Of a DNA stretch of 13,919 nt, positions 5,496 through 11,553 are shown piece by piece. The translations under genes and the position numbers were made by a program. How positions within the stretch are numbered: the first letter of the stretch is position 1; every line of letters begins with the position of its first letter. Below the pieces are notes generated by a model. It did not search any database. It saw nothing but the letters and a program-made list of their open reading frames with translations, and had not been told where the DNA came from. The stretch lies in contig DAHVPA010000025.1 of assembly GCA_027318525.1 (NCBI GenBank), positions 1-13,919 on the forward strand. Reading direction: 5' to 3'. The DNA is from Candidatus Cloacimonadota bacterium (lineage in GTDB: Bacteria > Cloacimonadota > Cloacimonadia > Cloacimonadales > Cloacimonadaceae).

Positions 5496-6314
5496 TTACT
5501 CCGATTTTTTAGGGTTGCTCCTTTTATGCAGGATATAAATCCCTGCCGCTGCTGCAATCACCATTAACAGACTCAGCAGCATACCTACAGTCATAAAGCC
5601 TAAGAAAAGTCCGTTGCGGTAAAGGTCGATGACATCCGGCTGACGGAAAAACTCAATAATTATGCGGAAGATACCGTAACATCCGATAAATGCCCAGAAA
5701 CCCATACCGGGAGTCTTGGTGCGGCGATAGACCAACTGGCAAATGAGGGCGAGGACTACCCCTTCCAGAAAGAACTCGTAAAGCTGGGATGGATGCCGGG
5801 GTTGACCGTCAGATTCCGGGAAAATCATTGCCCAGGGAACAGAGGTCGGTCTGCCATAAAGCTCGCCGTTGATGAAGTTGCCAAGCCGTCCCAGACCCAG
5901 TCCGATTGCGACTAATGGCATCATCGGGTCTGCCAGTTTCCAGAAATTCAGCTTGTGCTTCTTCAAGTAATACCAGCCGGCAAGGATTACGCCCAATGCA
6001 CCGCCATGGAAGGACATTCCTCCAGACCAGATGGCAAATATCTCCAAAGGATGATTCAGATAATACGGAAAGTTGTAAAACAGGACATAACCCAGCCTGC
6101 CGCCAATGATTACCCCCAGCATGATGGCAAAGATCAGCCCCTCATATTGCTCTTTGGGCAGGACGATGCCTTTCAGCTTAAGGTTCTTCTTGTAGAAGAT
6201 ATAACCCAGAACAAAACTGATGACGTAAAACAGACCATACCAGCGTATCTGCAAAGGCATTCCGAACAGATTAAACTTAACGATGTCAGGGTTTATCTGG
6301 GGAAAGGCTATCAT
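5496..6314 (-). CDS. lgt: Prolipoprotein diacylglyceryl transferase
   Basis: Lgt is an inner-membrane enzyme that transfers diacylglycerol from phosphatidylglycerol to the lipobox cysteine of prolipoproteins, the first step of lipoprotein maturation. The protein has 272 residues, a normal length, with several hydrophobic segments. It carries the family hallmarks at nearly the same numbering as the E. coli enzyme: RWYGLFYVISF (24-34), SFHGG with His103, and the signature GRLGNFINGELYGR (142-155) with Arg143, Asn146, Asn149, Glu151 and Gly154, followed by HPSQLYE (174-180). The start is supported by AGGAT about 7 nt upstream. The gene starts 15 nt after etfB and ends 3 nt before the LolA-like gene. 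Two lipoproteins in this window (423-1505 and 10863-11537) are plausible substrates. Confidence 0.98.
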   Translation of the reverse strand: MIAFPQINPDIVKFNLFGMPLQIRWYGLFYVISFVLGYIFYKKNLKLKGIVLPKEQYEGLIFAIMLGVIIGGRLGYVLFYNFPYYLNHPLEIFAIWSGGMSFHGGALGVILAGWYYLKKHKLNFWKLADPMMPLVAIGLGLGRLGNFINGELYGRPTSVPWAMIFPESDGQPRHPSQLYEFFLEGVVLALICQLVYRRTKTPGMGFWAFIGCYGIFRIIIEFFRQPDVIDLYRNGLFLGFMTVGMLLSLLMVIAAAAGIYILHKRSNPKKSE

Positions 6315-6329
6315 ATTGCCATCCTGTTA

Positions 6330-7112
6330 TTATTTGGTGATATTGTTCAGAGTGGTGATGATTTTCTCAACTGCTTCATCTGGGTCACCATCAAACTTCT
6401 CGGTGAGTTTGTCATGCTTGGGAGTGAAGATACGCATGACCTGTGTGGGTGAGCCGTTAAGACCGACCAGCTTTTCTTCCAGACCGAGGTCGGAGCAGTT
6501 CCAGACTAGTAGTTCAGCAGACTTGGCTTTCATTTTGCCGCGTAGGGAAGGGAGACGGGGTGTGTTAATCTCCTTTACCACGCTGATGAGGGCGGGAAGC
6601 TGCATCTCAACCTTGTCGCTGCCATCTTCCATTAGGCGCTCGACCAGCATCTTTTTGCCCTCCAGGTTGTCCACCTTGCGCACAAAGCAGGTCTGGGGAA
6701 GTTTCAAATGTGCTGCGATACCGGGTCCAACCTGTGCCGTATCACCGTCAATAGCTTGCTGACCTGTGATGATAAGGTCAAACTCGCCTATCTTTTTAAT
6801 GGCGGCAGCCAGGGTATAACTGGTTGCCCAGGTGTCTGCACCGGCAAATTTGCGGTCTGAAAGCAGGATTATCTCGTCAGCACCAAGGGATATCGCTTCC
6901 CTTAGGACTGCTTCCACCTGAGGCGGTCCCATGCTTACGATGGTAACCTTGCCGCCAAATTTCTCCTTGAGGCGGACAGCTTCTTCCACGGCATAGGTGT
7001 CAAATGGGTTAAGGATGCTTTCCACACCTTCACGGACGAGCGTATTGGTCACGGGGTCAATCTTGATTTCTGTGGTATTGGGCACTTGTTTAACGCACAC
7101 GATTATGTTCAT
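6330..7112 (-). CDS. etfB: Electron transfer flavoprotein, beta subunit
   Basis: EtfB pairs with EtfA to carry electrons from acyl-CoA or related dehydrogenases; in anaerobes some EtfAB pairs carry out flavin-based bifurcation. I start at the ATG at 7112 (260 residues), not the longer frame, because MNIIVCVKQVPNTTEIKID is the standard EtfB N-terminus, and because the RBS AGGGA overlaps the stop of the upstream aminotransferase gene. Supporting blocks are NPFDTYAVEEAVRLKE (35-50), GADTWATSYTLA (91-102), the nucleotide-binding signature GQQAIDGDTAQVGP (117-130), and NTPRLPSLRGKMKAK (183-197). Odd point: etfA normally lies next to etfB, but here the neighbours are a sugar aminotransferase (7 nt upstream) and lgt (15 nt downstream). 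The partner subunit and the dehydrogenase must be encoded elsewhere. Confidence 0.95.
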   Translation of the reverse strand: MNIIVCVKQVPNTTEIKIDPVTNTLVREGVESILNPFDTYAVEEAVRLKEKFGGKVTIVSMGPPQVEAVLREAISLGADEIILLSDRKFAGADTWATSYTLAAAIKKIGEFDLIITGQQAIDGDTAQVGPGIAAHLKLPQTCFVRKVDNLEGKKMLVERLMEDGSDKVEMQLPALISVVKEINTPRLPSLRGKMKAKSAELLVWNCSDLGLEEKLVGLNGSPTQVMRIFTPKHDKLTEKFDGDPDEAVEKIITTLNNITK

Positions 7113-7119
7113 TTTGGTT

Positions 7120-8229
7120 TTATCCCTGTTTGTAGTATTGTTTGATGGTTTGGACGACATAGTCCAGTTGCTCTGTCGTAAGTTCTGAATAGATGGGGAT
7201 GGAGAGGACTTTTTCAGCCAGTTCTTCCGATACGGGGAAGTCTCCCTTTTTCCCGCCGAGTAATGCAAAGCATTCCTGCAGATGGAGTGGCAGAGGATAA
7301 TAGACAGCGCAGCCTATTTCTTTGTCATTGAGGTGCTTCATCAGACCTTGCCTGTCTTCGGCAATCAGAGTGAACTGGTTATAAATGGTCCAGGCTTTGG
7401 GATGAATATAGGGCAGTTTGATTTGAGGAACATCGCCAAGGTGCTGATAATAGTATTCGGCATTTTTACGGCGTGCTTCCGACCACCCCTGCAGATAGTC
7501 CAGCTTGATGGAAAGGATGGCTGCCTGCAGTGTATCCAGGCGGCTGTTTAGTCCCACCCATTTGTGGTAATACTTCGGATTTTCACCATGCACCCGGAGT
7601 TGTTTCAGCTTATTGGCAAGGTCTTCGCTATTGGTCAGGCACATTCCGGCGTCGCCCATGGCACCCAGGTTTTTACTGGGGAAGAAGGACAGCGTCCCGA
7701 TATCTCCAAAGGAGCAGGTCATCTTGCCGTCCCATTTGGAACCTATGCCCTGGGCATTGTCTTCGATGACAGCCAGATTGTGCTTTTGGGCTATTGCCAT
7801 GATAGCGTCCATATCGCAAGGTTGACCAAACAGGTGCACCGGCATGATGGCTTTGGTTTTTGGGGTGATGGCTTGTTCTATCAAATCCGGATTGAGATTA
7901 AAGGTCCGGGGGTCAATATCGACAAAGACCGGTTTGGCGTGATTGCGCCAGATACTGCTGGCAGTGGCAAAGAAGGTGAAGGGCGTGGTGATGACCTCAT
8001 CCCCTTCGCCGATGCCCAGAGCTTTGATGGCAAGGACCAGAGCGTCAGTTCCGGAAGCGCAGCCGATGGCATATTTGATGCCGAGGTATTGGGACATCTT
8101 GTCTTCCAAAGCTTTCACCTCGGGTCCCATGATATAGTGATGTCCTGTCAATACTTCATCAATCGCCTGCCTGATTGCCGGCAGGACTGGCGCATACTGC
8201 GCATGCAGGTCCAAAAGCGGAACTTTCAT
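7120..8229 (-). CDS. DegT/DnrJ/EryC1 family sugar aminotransferase (WbpE/WlbC-like)
   Basis: This is a PLP-dependent cytosolic enzyme that aminates a keto group on a nucleotide-linked sugar, usually for surface polysaccharides. It has 369 residues, the usual length. Visible family parts are VPLLDLHAQYAPVLPAI at the N-terminus, GCASGTDAL (56-64) for phosphate contact, AKPVFVDIDPRTFNLNP (98-114), EDNAQGIG with Asp157, and SFFPSKNLGAMGDAGM (181-196) with the PLP lysine at Lys186. It also has VGLNSRLDTLQAAIL and a C-terminal AVYYPLPLHLQ. The VFVDIDPRTFNL, IMPVHLFGQ and RLDTLQAAIL wording is close to WbpE/WlbC, which act on UDP-3-oxo-2-acetamido-glucuronate, so that substrate is possible but not shown. 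AGGAG lies 6 nt before the start. It sits between the SLBB exporter gene and etfB. Confidence 0.93.
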   Translation of the reverse strand: MKVPLLDLHAQYAPVLPAIRQAIDEVLTGHHYIMGPEVKALEDKMSQYLGIKYAIGCASGTDALVLAIKALGIGEGDEVITTPFTFFATASSIWRNHAKPVFVDIDPRTFNLNPDLIEQAITPKTKAIMPVHLFGQPCDMDAIMAIAQKHNLAVIEDNAQGIGSKWDGKMTCSFGDIGTLSFFPSKNLGAMGDAGMCLTNSEDLANKLKQLRVHGENPKYYHKWVGLNSRLDTLQAAILSIKLDYLQGWSEARRKNAEYYYQHLGDVPQIKLPYIHPKAWTIYNQFTLIAEDRQGLMKHLNDKEIGCAVYYPLPLHLQECFALLGGKKGDFPVSEELAEKVLSIPIYSELTTEQLDYVVQTIKQYYKQG

Positions 8230-8248
8230 TTATTCTCCTAAGTAAAAA

Positions 8249-8262
8249 TTTAACCGGTTAAA
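8249..8262. promoter_or_regulatory. 14-bp perfect palindrome at the end of the SLBB gene
   Basis: TTTAACCGGTTAAA is its own reverse complement and spans the stop codon of the SLBB protein gene, in the 28-nt gap before the aminotransferase gene. It may be a protein-binding site or chance. Confidence 0.2.
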
Positions 8263-9634
8263 AAGTGCGGATGGCAACCAGGATGGTCAGGAACTGCGAC
8301 ACCAGCAGCATAGCCTCTTTCACATAATCCCAGGTATAGCGTTCTTCTTTGTCGGGAATGAATATGATATCGCCCGGATTGATGGAGATTTTGTCGGATG
8401 GCTTTATCCAATTGCCGGAATTGACTCTGATTATCCTGATGCCCTGTTGTTTGCGGTTATTGGCAAATCCGCCCGAAGCAGCGACGTAATCCTTCCACTT
8501 CATTCCGCTTTTCCAGGTGATGAGTCCCGGATTGCGCACCTGACCAGCCACCCAGACTCCGTTCAGGGTTTCCGGGATATAGAGCTCGTCTCCGTCCCGC
8601 AGCATGGGATTGGCTTCTTTACCCTGGGTATTCCAGCATTCTTCCACACTGACGGAGTATTTGCCTTTGAGCTGACGTGTCTTGGTGCGCAGATAGCTGT
8701 ATTCCAGCCAGGTCATCTGACTATAGGCAAAGCGGCTGAGCCGGGCAAAATCAGGATCGGAGTTATCGCTGATGTTCCTGTTGTAAACAAAGGAGGAATG
8801 CAGGTCTGCCTCTTGAGTGGGTCCTCCGCAGAGGAGCATCAGGTCATACAGGCTGGTATTGTCATTGATATAATACAAGCCAGGATACTTGACCTTGCCG
8901 TTGACCGACACCCTATATGCCTTGCGGTATTCCGAATTAGCGGGGACGACCAGACGGTCTCCGGGCTGAAGAGCCTTATCCAAAGCGGAACCGGCATTAT
9001 CCGGATATCCTCTCAAGTCGAGTTCGGAACGGTCAAAATCCGAGAAATTCTCTTTATATCTATAGAGCAGGACACGGTTCAGAGCAGCATCGTCCGTTAC
9101 TCCCAAAGCAAGCTCCAAAAGCTTGTGCACCGTATCTCCAGGCTTGAACTCATAGTCGCCGGGTTTGACGACGCTACCCTGTAAAGTGATTACTTTCTGT
9201 CCGGCATTGACGAAGATGACGTCCCCATCCTTGAGGAACGGGTTGTGCTCCAGATTGCCCAGACGAAAGAAGGCAAGCAGGTCCAGAGTCTGTTTCTTCC
9301 CGTTGCGGGTCAGAGTCACATTGCGCAATCCATAATAGGAGACTGCCTCTGAATCCGCAGTGGACTGGATGTTGAGCGGAGTCAGCAGATTGGCTTCCGC
9401 AGCGGGAAGCATGGATTGCAGCATGGGGTTGGCGGCGGCTTTGGCATCTGCCACGCGGATAGCGTCTGAGACATGGCTGAGCGTGGTCATTGTGTAAAAT
9501 CCCGGCTTGGCGACATTGCCGGTAACACTTACAGACACAGGAATCACAGTCTGCGTATCTGTCTCGAGAGCTGACAATGGCAGAGACATCATCACTGCCA
9601 GCAGCATCCACAAAACCACTGCCTTAATTTTCAT
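8258..9634 (-). CDS. SLBB-repeat polysaccharide export protein (Wza-like)
   Basis: This exported envelope protein is related to polysaccharide export channel proteins. I chose the ATG at 9634 (458 residues) over an upstream TTG (9643) because it gives a clean signal peptide, MKIKAVVLWMLLAVMMSLPLSA; there is no lipobox Cys. Four SLBB-like units follow, each with a G-V-KPG-Y start: VSVSVTGNVAKPGFYTM (33-49), ITLQGSVVKPGDYEF (149-163), YRVSVNGKVKYPGLYYI (240-256) and VWVAGQVRNPGLITW (360-374). Each unit ends near a GD motif (LKDGDVIFV, LQPGDRLVV, LRDGDELYIP, INPGDIIFIP). The C-terminus (436-456) is a hydrophobic/amphipathic helix, as in Wza-type proteins. A clear N-terminal Poly_export domain is not seen. 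The start overlaps the end of the epimerase gene by 11 nt, so the two are probably coupled. The family is secure; the exported polymer is unknown. Confidence 0.85.
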   Translation of the reverse strand: MKIKAVVLWMLLAVMMSLPLSALETDTQTVIPVSVSVTGNVAKPGFYTMTTLSHVSDAIRVADAKAAANPMLQSMLPAAEANLLTPLNIQSTADSEAVSYYGLRNVTLTRNGKKQTLDLLAFFRLGNLEHNPFLKDGDVIFVNAGQKVITLQGSVVKPGDYEFKPGDTVHKLLELALGVTDDAALNRVLLYRYKENFSDFDRSELDLRGYPDNAGSALDKALQPGDRLVVPANSEYRKAYRVSVNGKVKYPGLYYINDNTSLYDLMLLCGGPTQEADLHSSFVYNRNISDNSDPDFARLSRFAYSQMTWLEYSYLRTKTRQLKGKYSVSVEECWNTQGKEANPMLRDGDELYIPETLNGVWVAGQVRNPGLITWKSGMKWKDYVAASGGFANNRKQQGIRIIRVNSGNWIKPSDKISINPGDIIFIPDKEERYTWDYVKEAMLLVSQFLTILVAIRTF

Positions 9635-10583
9635 AATACTCAATCATCCGTTTGATTATTTCGTCGAGGTGGATTTTGGGTTCATAGCCGATGTATTCCC
9701 TGATTTTGGTCAGGTCGGGCATCCGGTGCATCATATCTTCAAAACCTTCTTCATAGGCGTCTTCATACTTCATGTATTCAATCTTGGATTTGCTGCCGCA
9801 CATCTCCCTGACCTTCTGAGCCAGTTCTTCAATGGAAATGACCTCTTGGGTGCCCACATTAAAGATTTCGCCTTCACATCTTTTTTCCGCCATCAGGCGC
9901 AGGAAAGCATCCACCACGTCCAGAACGTCGGCAAAGCAGCGTGTCTGTTTACCGCTGCCATAGATAATGATGGGCTGGTCAAGCAGGGCGGCTTTGACGA
10001 ATTTGGGCAGCACCATGCCGTATTGTCCTGTCTGGCGCGGTCCCACTGTGTTGAAGCAGCGCGCAATTACCACCGGCAGCTTCTTCTCGCGATAAAACGC
10101 CTGCCCGTAAAACTCATCCACCGCCTTGGAAGTGGCATATCCCCAGCGGCTGATTTGGGTAGGTCCCATCAGGCGGTCTGCCGTCTCATGGAAGGGAAGC
10201 TGGTCGCTTTTGCCGTAAACTTCGGAGGTGGAGGTGATGAGCACCTTGCATTTGTATTTGTTGGAAAGCTCCAGCACGTTATCGGTGCCAACGATATTGG
10301 TCTTGAGCGAGAGCAGGGGATTTTCGATAATGTATTTTACGCCCACTGCGGCTGCCAGATGATAGACCTGATCGCTTTTGGAGATAAGGTTTTCCAGCAG
10401 TTCACGGTTCAATATGGAGCCAATCGTATACTTAAAATTCGGATGGTCCTTAAAGGTCTCCATGTTTTCCAGTTTACCGGTGGTAAGGTTGTCGATGACG
10501 TGGACAGTGTGTCCGTCATTCAGCAGCCGTTCCGCCAGATGCGAGCCGATGAATCCGGCTCCGCCCGTTATCAGAATACGCAT
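9624..10583 (-). CDS. NAD-dependent nucleotide-sugar epimerase/dehydratase (extended SDR)
   Basis: This 319-residue cytosolic enzyme acts on nucleotide sugars. The Rossmann motif is ITGGAGFIGSH (5-15), and Asp31 (VIDNLTTG) at the end of the second strand points to NAD rather than NADP. The SDR catalytic residues are TSTSEVYG (117-124) and Tyr149-x3-Lys153 in WGYATSKAVDE. Further family blocks are RCFNTVGPRQTGQYGMVLPKF (175-195 region), FADVLDVVDAF and EIFNVGTQEVISIEELA. The overall look is GalE/UDP-xylose-synthase-like, with no safe substrate call. AGAGG lies 4 nt before the start. It is the first gene of the seven-gene minus-strand run, with the SLBB exporter and sugar aminotransferase next; together they suggest synthesis and export of a surface glycan. 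The frame is intact. Confidence 0.92.
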   Translation of the reverse strand: MRILITGGAGFIGSHLAERLLNDGHTVHVIDNLTTGKLENMETFKDHPNFKYTIGSILNRELLENLISKSDQVYHLAAAVGVKYIIENPLLSLKTNIVGTDNVLELSNKYKCKVLITSTSEVYGKSDQLPFHETADRLMGPTQISRWGYATSKAVDEFYGQAFYREKKLPVVIARCFNTVGPRQTGQYGMVLPKFVKAALLDQPIIIYGSGKQTRCFADVLDVVDAFLRLMAEKRCEGEIFNVGTQEVISIEELAQKVREMCGSKSKIEYMKYEDAYEEGFEDMMHRMPDLTKIREYIGYEPKIHLDEIIKRMIEYYEN

Positions 10584-10626
10584 AAAACCTCTGTTTTGCT
10601 GTCTTCCGGAGGATTGTGAAACAGCT

Positions 10627-10693
10627 TTTATACAAGAGTTTACACAATTCCACCTGTATTACGTATGCTTTTTAAATAAACCATTTCTGTCAA
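10627..10693 (-). promoter_or_regulatory. Candidate promoter region for the seven-gene run
   Basis: On the minus strand a perfect TTGACA hexamer (10693-10688) lies about 105 nt before the epimerase start, but no good -10 box is found 16-18 nt after it. A TATAAA hexamer (10632-10627), 43 nt before the start, could be a separate -10 box, with a poor -35. The 5' end of the run should lie in this gap; the exact site is uncertain. Confidence 0.25.
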
Positions 10694-10728
10694 TAAAAAA
10701 CACCCCTGCCGTTGCTTTACTTCCTCTT

Positions 10729-10801
10729 TTGCTGCGAGGGGTCAACGAGGGGTCTTCGAGGGGTTAGCCCTCGATAACCCCTCCGGGCAAAAATGGAAGA
10801 G
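10729..10801 (+). repeat. Dispersed G-rich repeat, copy B (inverse of the copy at 2379-2451)
   Basis: The core contains three 11-nt direct units, CGAGGGGTCAA, CGAGGGGTCTT and CGAGGGGTTAG, followed by inverted units CCCTCGATAA and CCCCTCCGGGC. GAGGGGTTA (10758-10766) and TAACCCCTC (10775-10783) form a perfect 9-bp stem around an 8-nt loop. An alternative 6-bp hairpin, CGAGGG-GTTAG-CCCTCG, spans 10757-10773. The edges carry imperfect terminal inverted repeats: CTTCCTCTTTTGC (10720-10732) and GCAAAAATGGAAG (10787-10799), 11 of 13 pairing. There is no coding capacity and no clear target-site duplication. It lies in the 279-bp gap between the lipoprotein stop (10863) and the epimerase start (10583). 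Confidence 0.9.
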
Positions 10802-10862
10802 CTATGCCAGGCTGATTGTCTGCAAATAGCACTGAAAGGTTAGTGGAGTGGAAAACTGCCTG

Positions 10863-11537
10863 TTATTCCTGCACCGGCACCGTTACCAGGAACTGCTCAT
10901 CCACGTGCAGGACGTTGGTATTGCTGCCAAAAGAGATGATGTCGTCATTTTCAAACTGGACCTGGACAATGTAATAATAGTTGTGGCTGGGGTCGGCAGG
11001 CGGCACTTGCTTAAACCACTTGGCACCGGGACCCAGATAGACGTCATAACCGGTGACCAGAGTCCCGGACAGGGTTCCGCGGGAGATGATGATTTTCTTT
11101 ATCCATTGGGTGGAGTGGTTTAGGACCTTGACACTGGCGCGGTTGGGGTCGATATAGACTTTGGTCGTCTCTCCTGCATCAACCCAGACATAGGTGGAAT
11201 CCACAAAGGCTTCCAGAAAGCTGTCCCAGATCTGATAGGTTTCACCCACCAGGTCCAGGGTGACATATTTGCCGACGTCCGGATTGAAGATGGAGGTGCT
11301 GGAGGTGGAAATATCCAGGCTCAGCACAGAATCAGCCGGGATGGTGTAGGCTTCGCCCAAAGCTCCCGCATAGACGGGATAGGAGGTGCGGTTGTAAATC
11401 TTTAGTTTGGCGCCTTTTTCACAGCCGGCAATGCCCAAAAGCAGCAGTGTCAGCACCATCAGCATCAGCGTATAACGGATTCTGCCTCTTGAACCAAACG
11501 GTTTGCACCGGGATATGTTTGTGAACTGATACGGCAT
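10863..11537 (-). CDS. Lipoprotein downstream of the TonB-dependent receptor, unknown function
   Basis: The protein has 224 residues. The start at 11537 is set by a strong RBS (see separate entry), and it avoids the long overlap with the receptor gene that an upstream ATG would create. A 22-residue basic N-region precedes a hydrophobic stretch and the lipobox GIAGC (Cys39). The mature part looks like two similar beta-rich units: one beginning KLKIYNRTSYPVYAG (44-58, to ~130) and one beginning SVKVLNHSTQWIKK (135-148, to ~222). Both open with a (L/V)K(I/V)xN-(R/H)-(S/T) pattern, suggesting an internal duplication. I do not recognise a family. It follows the receptor gene by 16 nt and is probably in the same operon as the receptor and the ABC ATPase. 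A periplasmic or surface accessory role in that uptake system is inference. Confidence 0.8.
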   Translation of the reverse strand: MPYQFTNISRCKPFGSRGRIRYTLMLMVLTLLLLGIAGCEKGAKLKIYNRTSYPVYAGALGEAYTIPADSVLSLDISTSSTSIFNPDVGKYVTLDLVGETYQIWDSFLEAFVDSTYVWVDAGETTKVYIDPNRASVKVLNHSTQWIKKIIISRGTLSGTLVTGYDVYLGPGAKWFKQVPPADPSHNYYYIVQVQFENDDIISFGSNTNVLHVDEQFLVTVPVQE

Positions 11538-11542
11538 AACTG

Positions 11543-11549
11543 ACCTCCT
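11543..11549 (-). promoter_or_regulatory. Strong Shine-Dalgarno sequence fixing the lipoprotein start
   Basis: AGGAGGT on the minus strand, 5 nt before the ATG at 11537, is the best RBS in the window and decides this start over upstream in-frame ATG codons at 11639 and 11564. Confidence 0.75.
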
Positions 11550-11553
11550 CCGG

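Noticed and set aside
7113..7268. 52-codon N-terminal extension of etfB
   Set aside because: It lies inside the aminotransferase gene in another frame, has no family similarity, and the standard EtfB N-terminus starts at 7112.
9507..10619. Long plus-strand open frame (370 codons) opposite the epimerase gene and the start of the SLBB gene
   Set aside because: It is antisense to two genes with clear family motifs, its translation shows no recognisable domain, and it crosses their junction. It is best explained as a frame shadow.
10729..10801. G-rich units of the dispersed repeat as a CRISPR array
   Set aside because: Units are only 11 nt with no spacers of constant length and no cas genes are present.
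10729..10801. Repeat copies as intrinsic terminators
   Set aside because: The stem is strong but no T-run follows, and the two copies are in opposite orientation relative to the preceding genes.
11538..11553. Riboswitch or cobalamin leader between receptor and lipoprotein
   Set aside because: The gap is only 16 nt, too short for any riboswitch; a leader, if present, would be upstream of the ATPase operon outside the window.
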